Shown: positions 24,411-33,436 of the stretch, piece by piece
How the letters are laid out: each line of letters begins with the position of its first letter
Position numbering within the stretch: the stretch's first letter is position 1
Source: Trichothermofontia sp964536415
GTDB lineage: Bacteria > Cyanobacteriota > Cyanobacteriia > B231
Assembly: GCA_964536415.1 (NCBI GenBank)
Contig: CAZHXN010000001.1
Coordinates: 77,438 to 141,437 of the forward strand
DNA length: 64,000 bases
Direction: 5' to 3'
Translations under genes and position numbers: made by a program
Notes under the pieces: generated by a model
The model's database searches: none
What the model saw: only the letters and a program-made list of their open reading frames with translations
What the model was told of the DNA's origin: nothing

Positions 24411-25052
24411 TCCTGCGGAAACACTACGCGATCGCACAGCCATTAGGGGGTAGATATCCTCCTGCGATCGCAAAACAGGGGTGAGGGAGGTATCCTGCTG
24501 CCCCTGAGATAGTTGTGGCGGACACTCCACGTTTAGGTTGATGCTCTGCCTGCAATGCCCGTCTTTAGGGGCCAAGTTTCCAGACTCAGGCTACTCCAAG
24601 GGCGGTAAACAACGGCGGCGCAAAAGACAGAACAGTGGCAGACCTGTCAACAGCCTATCTTAGGAAGATTAGCCTTCGCCGCCTTCACCCCCTTCGCCGT
24701 TCTCGTCGTCGGCCTTGTTGTCTGGCTGATTTTTATCATCACCCCCCTGAACATCATCCCCCTTCTGCGCATCATCGTTAGCTTTCTGGACATCATCACC
24801 CGTTGCGTCAGACGTTGGGCTGGGGGCTACAACGGGGGAGGTCACCGGACCAGGTGTCTTTTGCGTTTCTGGTATGTCTGTATTGCCCCCCTCTTCGGCA
24901 AAATATTAATGGAACCTTAATGAAGGTTGATGGTGTGCAATCCTGAATTCGGATCAGTCCATGTCAGTCTCTCACAACTCGTCAACTCGACGCCAACCGC
25001 CACCCCCTAGGGTTAGCAGGTTTAGGCGGGTAAGCTCAGATGTGATTGGCCA
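24411..25052. other. 640-base spacer with a possible acidic ORF
   Basis: Mostly non-coding. HIP1-type GCGATCGC sites cluster near 24425-24475. A minus-strand frame at 24669-24900 encodes an acidic, repetitive stretch (GDDVQKANDDAQKGDDVQ, DDENGEGGEGGEG) but has no ATG; it is listed separately. Nothing else is supported. Confidence 0.5.
24669..24845 (-). CDS. Acidic low-complexity ORF, doubtful
   Basis: The only in-frame start candidate is GTG at 24845, giving 58 residues: VTSPVVAPSPTSDATGDD, then repeats of GDDVQ/NDDAQ and a GEGGEGGEG tail. The open frame extends another 55 bases upstream with no start codon, so it may be the 3' end of a decayed gene. Low-complexity acidic tails occur on secreted or surface proteins, but nothing here shows function. 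Confidence 0.25.
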   Translation of the reverse strand: MTSPVVAPSPTSDATGDDVQKANDDAQKGDDVQGGDDKNQPDNKADDENGEGGEGGEG

Positions 25053-26762
25053 CTAGGACCCCACAGCCATCTCGATCGGATTCGGTGGCACGTTGGCCGG
25101 TGGGTCTGCCGGATTAACCGGGTTGACCCCCTCGTTGGCTGGGTTGACCGTAGCAATGAAATTGGCCGTCGTTTGCAGCAGCAGACCATACTCGAACCCC
25201 TCAATCAGGGCACGGCAGGAGGCGTCAATAATGTTGGTGGAAACCCCAACGGTGGTCCAACGTCGGACGCGATCGCTCGCCTCGATCAGGACTCTGGTTT
25301 TGGCGGCAGTGCCAGCGGCCCCGTCGATGATACGGACTTTATAGTCGGTTAGGTGCCAATCGGCGATCGTCGGGTAGAAATTCAACAGGGCTTTGCGCAA
25401 GGCGGCATCCAGGGCGGAAACAGGACCATTGCCCTCGGCAGCGGCTAGAATGTCCTGGCCTTCAACCCGCACCTTCACCGTAGCCAGGGCGTCATCCTTA
25501 GAACCACAGTGGACCTGGAACCATTGCAGGTCAAAAAACCGTTGCCGCTGCCCCAACACTTCCCGCATAAGCAGATCAAAGCTGGCTTCCGCTGCTTCAA
25601 ACTGGTAGCCTTCATTTTCTAAATCCTTCAGCCGTTGCAAAATTTGGCGGCTGGTGGGATCGTGCCGCTCCAGGTGAATGCCAAAGGTACGGGCCTTGAT
25701 CAGGATATTGCTCATTCCAGATTGGTCGGAAATGACGATGCGGCGGCTGTTGCCCACTGCTTCCGGGGGAATGTGTTCATAGGTCACTGGGTTGCGCTCT
25801 ACAGCAGAGACATGAATCCCCCCCTTATGGGCGAAAGCGGACTGGCCCACAAAGGGCGCATGATCGTTCGGGGCCAGGTTCACGATTTCACTCGTGGCCC
25901 GACTGATGTGGGTGATCTGGGCCATCTGGGTTGGGGGAATGCAGTCATAGCCCAACTTCAGTTGCAGGTTGGGGATCAGGGTGCACAGGTTGGCGTTGCC
26001 ACAGCGTTCGCCATAGCCGTTGATCGTGCCCTGGACCATTGTGATCCCCGCTTCCACTGCCGCGATCGCATTCGCCACCGCTGTTCCGGCATCATTGTGA
26101 GTATGAATGCCTAGGCGGGGCGGCTGGTCATGGGTTCCCTGAGGAGCCAGATTCAGGGCCGTCATCACTTCCGTCACAATACGCGTAATATCGCGGGGGA
26201 GGCTACCGCCGTTTGTGTCGCAAAAGACGAGCCATTCTGCCCCGGCAGCGATCGCGGTTTTCAAGGTTTCCAGGGCATAGCCAGGGTTGGCCCGATAGCC
26301 ATCAAACCAATGTTCGGCATCGTAGATGACCCGTCGGTCCTGGCGACGTAGGTAGGTAATCGTATCCTCGATCATCGCCAGGTTCTCATCGAGAGTGGTC
26401 TTCAGTCCCTCGGTGACGTGGAGATCCCAGGATTTACCAAAAATCGTCACCCAGCGGGTCCCTGCCGACAGCAAGGGTTGCAGGAGGGAATCAGCGGCGG
26501 CGGTGGTGTGGGGACGACGAGTGGAGCAAAAGGCAACGGGTTCGGCCTGGGTGAGGGGTTCCTCGCGCAACCGCCAGAAGAACTGGACATCCTTGGGGTT
26601 AGCTCCTGGCCAGCCGCCTTCAATAAACGGGACCCCCAGTTTATCCAGAAGGCGGGCAATGTGGAGTTTATCGTCAAGGGAGAGGGACAAACCTTCCCGT
26701 TGGGCACCATCGCGCAGCGTTGTATCGTAGAGCCAAAGCCGAGGCGCAGCATCGAGAGTCAT
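25053..26762 (-). CDS. cimA: Citramalate synthase (LeuA-like, CimA type)
   Basis: Condenses pyruvate and acetyl-CoA to citramalate, the start of a threonine-independent isoleucine route. Visible features: catalytic LYDTTLRDGAQREGLSLSL near residue 11, GIHTHNDAGTAVAN metal-binding motif, NGYGERCGNANL, and HKGGIHVSAV. The C-terminal regulatory domain (GPVSALDAALRKAL, ..VGVSTNIIDAS) fits the LeuA/CimA family, and the whole resembles the long CimA form rather than 2-isopropylmalate synthase. Its extreme C-terminus has an unusual Asn/Pro repetition (VNPANEGVNPVNPADPP). ATG 26762 is preferred to 26789. Confidence 0.92.
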   Translation of the reverse strand: MTLDAAPRLWLYDTTLRDGAQREGLSLSLDDKLHIARLLDKLGVPFIEGGWPGANPKDVQFFWRLREEPLTQAEPVAFCSTRRPHTTAAADSLLQPLLSAGTRWVTIFGKSWDLHVTEGLKTTLDENLAMIEDTITYLRRQDRRVIYDAEHWFDGYRANPGYALETLKTAIAAGAEWLVFCDTNGGSLPRDITRIVTEVMTALNLAPQGTHDQPPRLGIHTHNDAGTAVANAIAAVEAGITMVQGTINGYGERCGNANLCTLIPNLQLKLGYDCIPPTQMAQITHISRATSEIVNLAPNDHAPFVGQSAFAHKGGIHVSAVERNPVTYEHIPPEAVGNSRRIVISDQSGMSNILIKARTFGIHLERHDPTSRQILQRLKDLENEGYQFEAAEASFDLLMREVLGQRQRFFDLQWFQVHCGSKDDALATVKVRVEGQDILAAAEGNGPVSALDAALRKALLNFYPTIADWHLTDYKVRIIDGAAGTAAKTRVLIEASDRVRRWTTVGVSTNIIDASCRALIEGFEYGLLLQTTANFIATVNPANEGVNPVNPADPPANVPPNPIEMAVGS

Positions 26763-26903
26763 GGCAGACACGCTGAAGGTAGAGATCACGCCCTCATTGT
26801 AGGCAAGCGATCAGGGAAAAGCGAAAATCTACCAACCTGCTTCACAATGCGGACCAGTGCGCTATGATAAGAGATCTCACAGCACCGATCGCGGTGTTGG
26901 GTT

Positions 26904-26975
26904 GCGGGCGTAATTCAGTGGTAGAATGTCAGCTTCCCAAGCTGAACGCCGTGGGTTCGAGTCCCATCGCCCGCT
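26904..26975 (+). tRNA. tRNA-Gly (anticodon CCC)
   Basis: A cloverleaf can be drawn: acceptor GCGGGCG pairing with CGCCCGC, D-arm ATTCAGTGGTAGAAT, anticodon stem TCAGC/GCTGA around loop TTCCCAA (anticodon CCC), and T-arm GTGGGTTCGAGTCCCAT. The discriminator base is T at 26975. No CCA is encoded. It reads Gly GGG codons. Confidence 0.92.
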
Positions 26976-27214
26976 TAATCGAATTGAACGATCGCGTCGA
27001 GACGAAAGCGGGCAATTTGGTAAATTTCCGCTAGGGCGTTTTGGCGTTCTGCTGATTCTGTTTCTGTCTGCTGTAACCGGCGCTCAAATTCCTGAAGAAT
27101 ACTGGCTTTGGTGTGATTGCGTACAGCAATGATGAAGGGGAAACCAAACTTATCCCGATACGCCTGATTGAGGGCTTGGAAGCGATCGTATTCAGCCGCC
27201 GTTAAGCGACTCAA
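26975..27214 (-). pseudogene. uraD: OHCU decarboxylase, truncated (UraD-like)
   Basis: The frame retains the C-terminal half of OHCU decarboxylase of the purine/urate pathway: FGFPFIIAVRNHTKASIL, the catalytic-loop region of the family, then ERQNALAEIYQIARFRLD. The family length is about 160 residues, here 79. The N-terminal half, including the conserved catalytic His region, is missing, and directly upstream lies an IS605-type hairpin (27242-27257). It ends at the last base of the tRNA-Gly gene. Confidence 0.75.
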
Positions 27215-27241
27215 TGCCGCGCCTGAGCGCCGTAGGAATCT

Positions 27242-27257
27242 CCGGCCTTCAGGCCGG
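27242..27257. repeat. IS200/IS605-type end hairpin (CCGGCC stem)
   Basis: CCGGCCTTCAGGCCGG is a perfect 6-bp stem with TTCA loop, flanked by GGATGTC on one side and GGAATCTCC on the other. On the minus strand CATCCTCCCCGGCCTGAAGG matches what is commonly seen at the ends of IS200/IS605 (TnpB-type) elements in cyanobacteria. No transposase frame survives next to it. Confidence 0.6.
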
Positions 27258-27907
27258 GGAGGATGTCAAAAACCACTCCATGTGAACGATCGCAGCAGCG
27301 AGGGAATACAGTCGCCGCTGGGGACAGGGGAGCCGCGATTGGGGGCTTAAGGCATTCATCCTTAAGGCATTCATCACTGTTGACCGCGAGGGGCAAGGCA
27401 AGGTCAGGGGTTATGCAGCCCTTACCAGGGATCACAACCACCGCAGAGCACCCACAATTGCACCCAAATTGCGCACAATTGTAGGTAGAGCTTAACCTAC
27501 TTAACCTAACTCTGGGCCTTTAGACACGACCTGCCCAGAGAGCCAGTTTGGCCGTCGTCCTGCCCCCGCGACCAACGGCTCCCTTTAGGGCGTAACCTCT
27601 CTCTTGGGGATGATGCAATTAATACTCCGTTTCTCTATGCTGAGGAGCAGGTAGGAAAATTTACAGGTTCACAACGTCGCGGGGCGTGCGTCGCCTAGGG
27701 GGAGGGGTTTGGGGGAATGTCATCACCCAATAGCCAAATGCTAGGGTGTTAGTGTCTAGTGGCGCGTCGGAGGACAGATATTTTTGCTTTTACACTGTAA
27801 TTGCTGCATCGTTACTGTATCTACGCTAACCCAAGTGCCGAGTTCACAAATTGAGTTCACAAATCGAGTTCATAAACACGCTTAAAACACCTGCTCTCTC
27901 CCGAGTT
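27258..27907. other. Spacer upstream of the Crp-family gene
   Basis: No gene is supported in about 650 bases. A 14-base direct repeat, GGCATTCATC-type, occurs near 27350-27375. Near 27478-27500 a GTAGGTAGAGC...AACCTAC imperfect hairpin is present. Three near-repeats of AGTTCACAAATNGAGTTCA occur at 27840-27875, just before the regulator gene. None can be assigned a function by eye. Confidence 0.4.
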
Positions 27908-28636
27908 ATGACCCCATTACAAGCCATGAAAGATACCTCCCTTTCCCCCGATGTGCTGGCGCCAATGGTGGCGCGACCTTTCTTAACCTGGCAAAGGCTC
28001 ATTGATTGGGCACAAAGTCACTATCGCTGCCGAGTCTTCGCTAAAGATGAACGCATTCCTGCTCGTCCGGGTCTTCTCTATCTTGTGGAACGAGGAACAG
28101 TACGGCTGGTTGGCAATACCCAACTCAAAACCCGTAAATCCCCGTCCCTCGCTCAGCAATCAGAATTAGAAGATGCCTTCCTCGGCTTTGTGGGGGCAGG
28201 CGAACCCTTTGAAATTTTGGTGCAGTCTCCCTTTACCCTGCAAAGTTATGCCCATGTCGATCAAACTAGTATTTTCTGGATGTACTGGCATGAAATGGAT
28301 AATTGGCCCCACTTCCGGCGTGAAGTCATGGAGGCATTCCGCTATCAGCATCAGCGCAAGTTATTGTGGCTGAGTGCCCTAGGCCAACGCCGCACCGCCG
28401 ATCGCCTCTTAGGGTTACTGACGCTGCTGATTGAAGAATACGGGGAAGTCCATGAATATGGTTATTGCTTACCGTGGCCACTCACCCACGCCCAAATTGG
28501 CAGCGCGATCGGGTCTACCCGCGTCACTGTGACGCGATTAATGGGTAAATTACGCCAACGGGGCCTCATTCGCGTTGATCACGACAACTTAATCTGTCTT
28601 CCCCCAGAAGCCCTAAAGATGCGGATATCTTCCTAG
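27908..28636 (+). CDS. Crp/Fnr-family transcriptional regulator
   Basis: A Crp/Fnr-fold regulator. A C-terminal winged helix-turn-helix (LTHAQIGSAIGSTRVTVTRL, close to the NtcA/Crp consensus) follows a degenerate N-terminal sensor domain. Glycine and arginine residues needed for cAMP binding in true CRP (RPG, GELAxxR) are not evident, so a nucleotide ligand is doubtful. It is not NtcA, since the diagnostic N-terminus of NtcA is absent. Start at ATG 27908; ATG 27929 and an upstream GTG frame to 27851 are alternatives. The repeats just upstream may be autoregulatory sites. Confidence 0.8.
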   Translation: MTPLQAMKDTSLSPDVLAPMVARPFLTWQRLIDWAQSHYRCRVFAKDERIPARPGLLYLVERGTVRLVGNTQLKTRKSPSLAQQSELEDAFLGFVGAGEPFEILVQSPFTLQSYAHVDQTSIFWMYWHEMDNWPHFRREVMEAFRYQHQRKLLWLSALGQRRTADRLLGLLTLLIEEYGEVHEYGYCLPWPLTHAQIGSAIGSTRVTVTRLMGKLRQRGLIRVDHDNLICLPPEALKMRISS

Positions 28637-28716
28637 ACTTTTGGACAGGTGGGCGATCTTCAGGTGACTGAATGTGATCTAGGGCATGGGTTTTCTCGGA
28701 ATTTTGAGTTTCAAAT

Positions 28717-30489
28717 TCACAGATTCATCCCTACGATCTGATCTTTAGCCCGTTGCGGTTGTCCCCAGATGACGGTCTCTTGTTTATAAATCACCATGCC
28801 TGGTTTCGCCCCTTTCGGTTTATAAACATGGCAGGGGGCAGTATAAATAACGGGGACGCGATCGCTTTCCCGCGCACGGCTGTAATAGGCCGTTAAATCA
28901 GCCGTAAACTGTAAATCCTGTTCGTCGGGCACCGCACCGGGTTCTAAACGCAGGAGAACGTGGCTACCCGGAATTTCCTGGGTATGGAACCAGAGATCGT
29001 ATTCATTCGCCAAGCGAAAGGTGAGGGAATCATTCTGGCGATTATTACGACCAATGAGGATTTCAAACCCCTGGGGTGTTTGGTAGCGATGGCAGTCGAG
29101 GTTAGCAAGACTTTCACTTCTACTAGCAGCTTTCGCCACGGCACGAGCTTGACGACTGATGGCAAGGGGATCGTCGAGATAGCCCTGTTGAATTAATTCA
29201 TCTCGCACCTCCTGCAATGCCTGGAGATCGGCTGGGGTTGCATGGGTCATTTGCGCCACGATCGTCGCGACTTGCTCTAGATAAGCCCGCTCTGCCTGAT
29301 CGGCGACCAGAAGGGGTGTGATCGCCGATCGTGCCCGTTTAAGTTTCTGGTGTTGTTTATAGAGTTTTTGGGCATTTTGGATCGCCGACTTTTCCGGATC
29401 AAGGCTAATTTCAACAGGCTGGCCGGTGGCAAAATCGGCAAGGGTGATACGCTGCATTCCCGGTTGCCACTGGTGTTGATAGGCCATGAGCAAATCCGCT
29501 TGCTGACGATAGGCTTCAGCCCGATCGGATTCGGCTAAACGAGCTTGATACCCAGCAATTTTCAGAGCGAGTTTGTGTTGTAAATTGTCTAACTTTTGCT
29601 GAATCTGATGCTGAAGTTGCTGAAATTCCTGGTCGTTAAGGTGGGCTGTGTAGTAGCGATCGAGGAGTTCCTGAACGGAGGGAACCCTTTCCCTCATTTG
29701 CCAACCCAGGACGGTATAGCCCGTCTCAGTGAGACCAGGGGTGAATTCACCGGTTTGTAAGCAGCCTAACCAGGTTTGCCATTGGGTAAAGAGAGCTTGC
29801 CACTCTGTTGTCGTTAGGCTGTCGGTGGCCCGATCGGGGTTGAGACCAGCCGTTTGAATCAAGGCAATTGCTAAAGGGGAACTGAGACCCCGATAGGTTT
29901 GCAGCAGATTTTGTTTCAGGGACTTCGGGACTAAACACAGGCGTTCCTGCCAGGCGGTTAATGATTCATCCAAACTGGGGATCGTCGCCAGGAGAGGGGG
30001 CGGGCATTCGTAGGGTTGGCCGGTTTGGATCGGGCGGACACGCGATTGCTGATTACTGACCTGGTGAGCAGCAGTGACGATCGTATTTTCAGCATTCACC
30101 AATAAAACATTGCTGTATTTATTCATAATCTCGCCGTAGAGATGCCAGACGATCGCATCTCCCGGACGACGGGCGAATTGCAGATCAATGACCCGCTCCC
30201 AGGGGGCAATGGTCACCAAATCCACCAGGGCTAAGCCCACCAACTGGTGCCGCAGTTGTTCACTAAACGTAAACGTATCCGGGGTGCGTGGCGGCGGTTG
30301 ACTCAGGCAGAGGCGGGCCGCCTGGGGATGCCAGGATAGACTGAGCCAGCCCCGTCGATCAAGGGTACGCAGGGCCAGCAAAATCGTGTAGCGATCGCGC
30401 TGGTAAACCGCCTCCAGGCGGGCGGGAACCCAGTCCCGACGTAACTCCTGACAGGCGGCAGTTAAGGTAGTGAAGTCAACGGCTTGCAA
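28717..30489 (-). CDS. rqcH: NFACT-family ribosome quality control factor (RqcH type)
   Basis: RqcH/Rqc2 binds stalled 50S-peptidyl-tRNA complexes and adds C-terminal alanine tails. Domain order: NFACT-N at about 1-210 (QAVDFTTLTAACQELRRDW, LYGEIMNKYSNVLLVN), helical region with coiled coil at about 280-440 (QEFQQLQHQIQQKLDNLQHKL), and NFACT-R/DUF814 at about 475-570 (GFEILIGRNNRQNDSLTF, DLWFHTQEIPGSHVLLRL). Length 590 is normal. Formerly annotated as fibronectin-binding protein A. Divergent from remA. Confidence 0.93.
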   Translation of the reverse strand: MQAVDFTTLTAACQELRRDWVPARLEAVYQRDRYTILLALRTLDRRGWLSLSWHPQAARLCLSQPPPRTPDTFTFSEQLRHQLVGLALVDLVTIAPWERVIDLQFARRPGDAIVWHLYGEIMNKYSNVLLVNAENTIVTAAHQVSNQQSRVRPIQTGQPYECPPPLLATIPSLDESLTAWQERLCLVPKSLKQNLLQTYRGLSSPLAIALIQTAGLNPDRATDSLTTTEWQALFTQWQTWLGCLQTGEFTPGLTETGYTVLGWQMRERVPSVQELLDRYYTAHLNDQEFQQLQHQIQQKLDNLQHKLALKIAGYQARLAESDRAEAYRQQADLLMAYQHQWQPGMQRITLADFATGQPVEISLDPEKSAIQNAQKLYKQHQKLKRARSAITPLLVADQAERAYLEQVATIVAQMTHATPADLQALQEVRDELIQQGYLDDPLAISRQARAVAKAASRSESLANLDCHRYQTPQGFEILIGRNNRQNDSLTFRLANEYDLWFHTQEIPGSHVLLRLEPGAVPDEQDLQFTADLTAYYSRARESDRVPVIYTAPCHVYKPKGAKPGMVIYKQETVIWGQPQRAKDQIVGMNL

Positions 30490-30574
30490 GGTTCTAATTC
30501 TTGTAGGCTAAGAGAATTATCGATACTATGGGACGTATCAGCCTTATTCCTGAGCCAACCGCTCAGTCAGCCGT

Positions 30575-30835
30575 ATGGCCATGCAACTCATCAACATCGG
30601 CTTTGGCAATATCGTTGCGGCTGATCGGGTAGTGGCGATCGTCAGCCCAGAGTCGGCCCCCATTAAGCGTATCATCAGTGATGCCCGCGATCGCGGCCAA
30701 TTGGTCGATGCCACCTACGGACGCCGAACCCGCGCCGTCCTCATTGCTGATTCTGGCCACGTCATTCTATCGGCTATGCAGCCAGAAACAGTTGCCAATC
30801 GCTTCCTCCTACCCAGGGAGGTCAATGAAAAGTAG
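30575..30835 (+). CDS. remA: RemA-like DUF370 regulatory protein
   Basis: RemA-type DUF370 proteins regulate extracellular matrix genes in Bacillus; in cyanobacteria the role is less clear. The product has the strongly conserved core IGFGNIVAADRVVAIVSPES and RRTRAVLIADSGHVILSA, ending QPETVANRF. The length of 86 is typical. It sits 159 bases upstream of gmk on the same strand; the remA-gmk neighbourhood is conserved across bacteria, supporting the call. Confidence 0.93.
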   Translation: MAMQLINIGFGNIVAADRVVAIVSPESAPIKRIISDARDRGQLVDATYGRRTRAVLIADSGHVILSAMQPETVANRFLLPREVNEK

Positions 30836-30993
30836 CGCACAAATTCCATCTGTTCTGATCGCAAGCAAACCAACGATTCCACAGTTAGCCCGACTTCCAG
30901 AGACTACGTCCAGATACCTTTGAGTTTCCAGGGAAAGATGATTAAACTTAATAATTATTAGTTGTATCGCGCTATACGGGATAGCTTGGGAGT

Positions 30994-31557
30994 ATGAGGG
31001 CAGGCAGATTAATCGTATTCACGGGACCCAGTGGGGTAGGCAAAGGGACTCTACTGGCGTCCCTGCGGCAACTTCATCCTGAACTGTTTGTGTCGGTTTC
31101 GGCTACCACCCGCTCACCCCGTCCGGGTGAAATCCACGGTCAACACTACTACTTCGTCAGTCGCGAGGAGTTTGAACGCATGGTGGCCCAGGGGGAGCTA
31201 CTGGAATGGGCCGAGTTTGCAGGCAACTATTACGGAACCCCGCGCAAAGCTGTCGAACGCCATATCCAGGAAGGTCACTGGGTGGTTCTGGAAATTGAAC
31301 TGGAAGGGGCACGCCAGGTGCGGCGATCGTTCCCGGATGCGCTACAAATTTTTATTCTGCCACCTTCCCTCGAAGCCCTGGAACAACGGATTCGCCAGCG
31401 GGGCCAAGATCCGGAAGCCGCGATCGTGAAACGGTTGGCGCGGGCCAGGGAGGAAGTGGCTGCCGCCGATGAGTTTGATATCCAGATCGTCAATGATGAT
31501 TTAACCCAGGCACTCCAAGTGCTGGAAGCAGCCTTATTTGAACCGGTTCCCTGCTAA
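30994..31557 (+). CDS. gmk: Guanylate kinase
   Basis: Phosphorylates GMP to GDP. The P-loop GPSGVGKG is near residue 10-17, GMP-binding SATTRSPRPGE near 36-46 and HYYFVSREEF near 50, and the lid region LEIELEGARQVRR near 96. At 187 residues it is a normal small cytosolic kinase. Downstream of remA on the same strand, likely one transcript. Confidence 0.96.
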   Translation: MRAGRLIVFTGPSGVGKGTLLASLRQLHPELFVSVSATTRSPRPGEIHGQHYYFVSREEFERMVAQGELLEWAEFAGNYYGTPRKAVERHIQEGHWVVLEIELEGARQVRRSFPDALQIFILPPSLEALEQRIRQRGQDPEAAIVKRLARAREEVAAADEFDIQIVNDDLTQALQVLEAALFEPVPC

Positions 31558-31711
31558 CGATTTCCCCAATCCATCTCCCTGGCGTGAACGGTTCATAGGA
31601 TACCCGCTTGACGGTCACTGTCTGGGTGGTTACTCCCTGGAGGGATAGCGGTCCTGACGGTCCCCCTGGCTGTCATGAGCCTGTCTAACAACCCGGTGCT
31701 GTTTTTCATGA

Positions 31712-32341
31712 GTGAGGTCAGTTAAGGTGCGATTCTTTTGCAGCAATTCGACACGCGGCGCCAGCGGCGATACGGCCCAACCGTGGGTGCGGGTGGTTCC
31801 CTTTTGCCTCTCCTTGAGCTTGGCTATCTGGCTGGCGTTAACTGGGGCGATCGCGCCTGCCCTAGCCCTAGGTGGCCCCCTCCCCCCCCTGGATCAACCC
31901 GCGCCTTTATTTACCCTGCCCACCAATACGGGCGATGGCGACATTTCTTTGGCCGATTATCGCGGACAGTGGGTGGTCCTCTACTTTTATCCGGAAGACT
32001 TCACCGCTGGCTGTACCCTGGAGGCACAACGGTTCCAGCGGGATCTGCCTGCCTATCGGGCGCACCATGCCCAAATTCTAGGGGTCAGTGCCGATGATGT
32101 CACTTCCCACGCAGAATTTTGCGATGCAGAAGGGCTAACGTTTCCGCTCTTGGCCGATGAGAAGGGAACCGTGAGTAAAGCCTATGGGTCCTGGTTAGGG
32201 TATCGCTCCCTGCGCCACACCTTTATCATCGATCCAGAGGGCATCCTGCGGGCGGAATTTGTAGCCGTGCGGCCTGCCATCCATAGCCAGGAGGTCCTCG
32301 CTAGCCTGGAGGCGCTGCAAGCCGGAACGCCCGCTTCCTGA
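31712..32341 (+). CDS. prxQ: Peroxiredoxin Q/BCP-like, with N-terminal export signal
   Basis: A thiol peroxidase of the BCP/PrxQ group. The peroxidatic cysteine is in EDFTAGCTLEAQRF (about residue 101). The resolving cysteine that usually follows five residues later is not present (LEAQ instead of xEAC), so it should work as a 1-Cys type or use another partner. The N-terminus has a basic segment and a hydrophobic stretch (VVPFCLSLSLAIWLALTGAI) ending near ALALG, consistent with export to periplasm or thylakoid lumen. GTG 31712 is used; GTG 31727 is an alternative. Confidence 0.88.
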   Translation: MRSVKVRFFCSNSTRGASGDTAQPWVRVVPFCLSLSLAIWLALTGAIAPALALGGPLPPLDQPAPLFTLPTNTGDGDISLADYRGQWVVLYFYPEDFTAGCTLEAQRFQRDLPAYRAHHAQILGVSADDVTSHAEFCDAEGLTFPLLADEKGTVSKAYGSWLGYRSLRHTFIIDPEGILRAEFVAVRPAIHSQEVLASLEALQAGTPAS

Positions 32342-32517
32342 GTCAGCCTGCGGGGGCAAGGCGGGGCGATCGCACGCGGAAACCCCGGATTTTACCCCTG
32401 ATTAAAACGCTGCCTGAATTCCGTAGCTCACAACATCCCAAGCTAGGAAGGGCGAAGACCGTCTAAGATCAACATCGCTGGCAAACTGACCTGACTTTGC
32501 TGCCCATAGCTGAACCC

Positions 32518-33372
32518 ATGACGATGAAACCCTTGCCCCCCTTCAGTGGGTGGTCGTTAACCGAGCGTGATCCTGCCTTTATTGAGTCCTGGCTACCCTT
32601 TTGGGGCTGGTTTTATCACCACTATTTCCAAGTGGAAAGCGATGGCTGGGAGCATATCCCAGACCAGGGAGCCGCCCTGCTCGTAGGGACCCACAATGGG
32701 GGACTAGCGGCTCCCGATATGTTTATGGGTATGTACGATTGGTATCGCCAGTTTGGCTGCGATCGCCTCTCCTACGGGTTAATGCATCCTAAAGTCTGGC
32801 AATTCTACCGTCCTCTGGCGGAAATGGCCGTCAAAAGCGGGGCGATCGTGGCCCACCCCCAAATGGCGATCGCCGCCCTGCGGCAACAAGCTTGCGTCCT
32901 AGTCTATCCCGGCGGTGCCCAGGATGTCTTTCGGCCTTATTGGCAACGCGATCGCATCCATTTTGCCGATCGCAAAGGGTTTATCAAGCTGGTTCTGCGG
33001 GAGGAAGTGCCCCTCGTGCCGATCATTTCCTGGGGAGCACACGATACCCTCGTCGTCCTGGCGGACCTCTACGAACCCATGCAACAATTGCTCAAAACCT
33101 GGAACTTACCCTGGTTATTTAATATTGATCCGGAGGTGTTCCCCATCTATTTGGGGCTACCGTGGGGTATCAGTATTGGTCCCTTGATGAACTTTCCCCT
33201 GCCCCGCAAGATCTGGCTGCGGGTGTGTCCCGCCATTACCTTTGAACGCTACGGACGGGCCGCCGCCAAGGACCTAGATTATGTGGAAACCTGTTATCAA
33301 CTCGTGCTGACCACAATGCAACAGCACCTCGATCGCCTGATTCAGGAGACCGAACTCACTAACGCGGCTTAA
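32518..33372 (+). CDS. Lysophospholipid acyltransferase-like protein (PlsC superfamily)
   Basis: An acyltransferase of the PlsC/DGAT-like superfamily, membrane-associated. It keeps GTHNGGLAAPDMFMGMYD (the H(x)4D-like catalytic block, here HNGGLAAPD) near residue 60 and YPGGAQDVFRPYW near 135. It resembles the cyanobacterial group that includes Synechocystis Slr2103 (acyl plastoquinol/triacylglycerol synthesis); this similarity is from memory. Start at ATG 32518, with ATG 32524 as alternative. Confidence 0.82.
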   Translation: MTMKPLPPFSGWSLTERDPAFIESWLPFWGWFYHHYFQVESDGWEHIPDQGAALLVGTHNGGLAAPDMFMGMYDWYRQFGCDRLSYGLMHPKVWQFYRPLAEMAVKSGAIVAHPQMAIAALRQQACVLVYPGGAQDVFRPYWQRDRIHFADRKGFIKLVLREEVPLVPIISWGAHDTLVVLADLYEPMQQLLKTWNLPWLFNIDPEVFPIYLGLPWGISIGPLMNFPLPRKIWLRVCPAITFERYGRAAAKDLDYVETCYQLVLTTMQQHLDRLIQETELTNAA

Positions 33373-33436
33373 GCCCTGCTTCTCAAACTAATCTTCAAAC
33401 TGATCTTTCAAACTGATCTACTGATCTCCCCACTGT

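Noticed and set aside
27851..28636. Identification of this Crp-family gene as ntcA
   Set aside because: The C-terminal helix-turn-helix is similar, but the sensor domain lacks the NtcA signature and the N-terminus differs.
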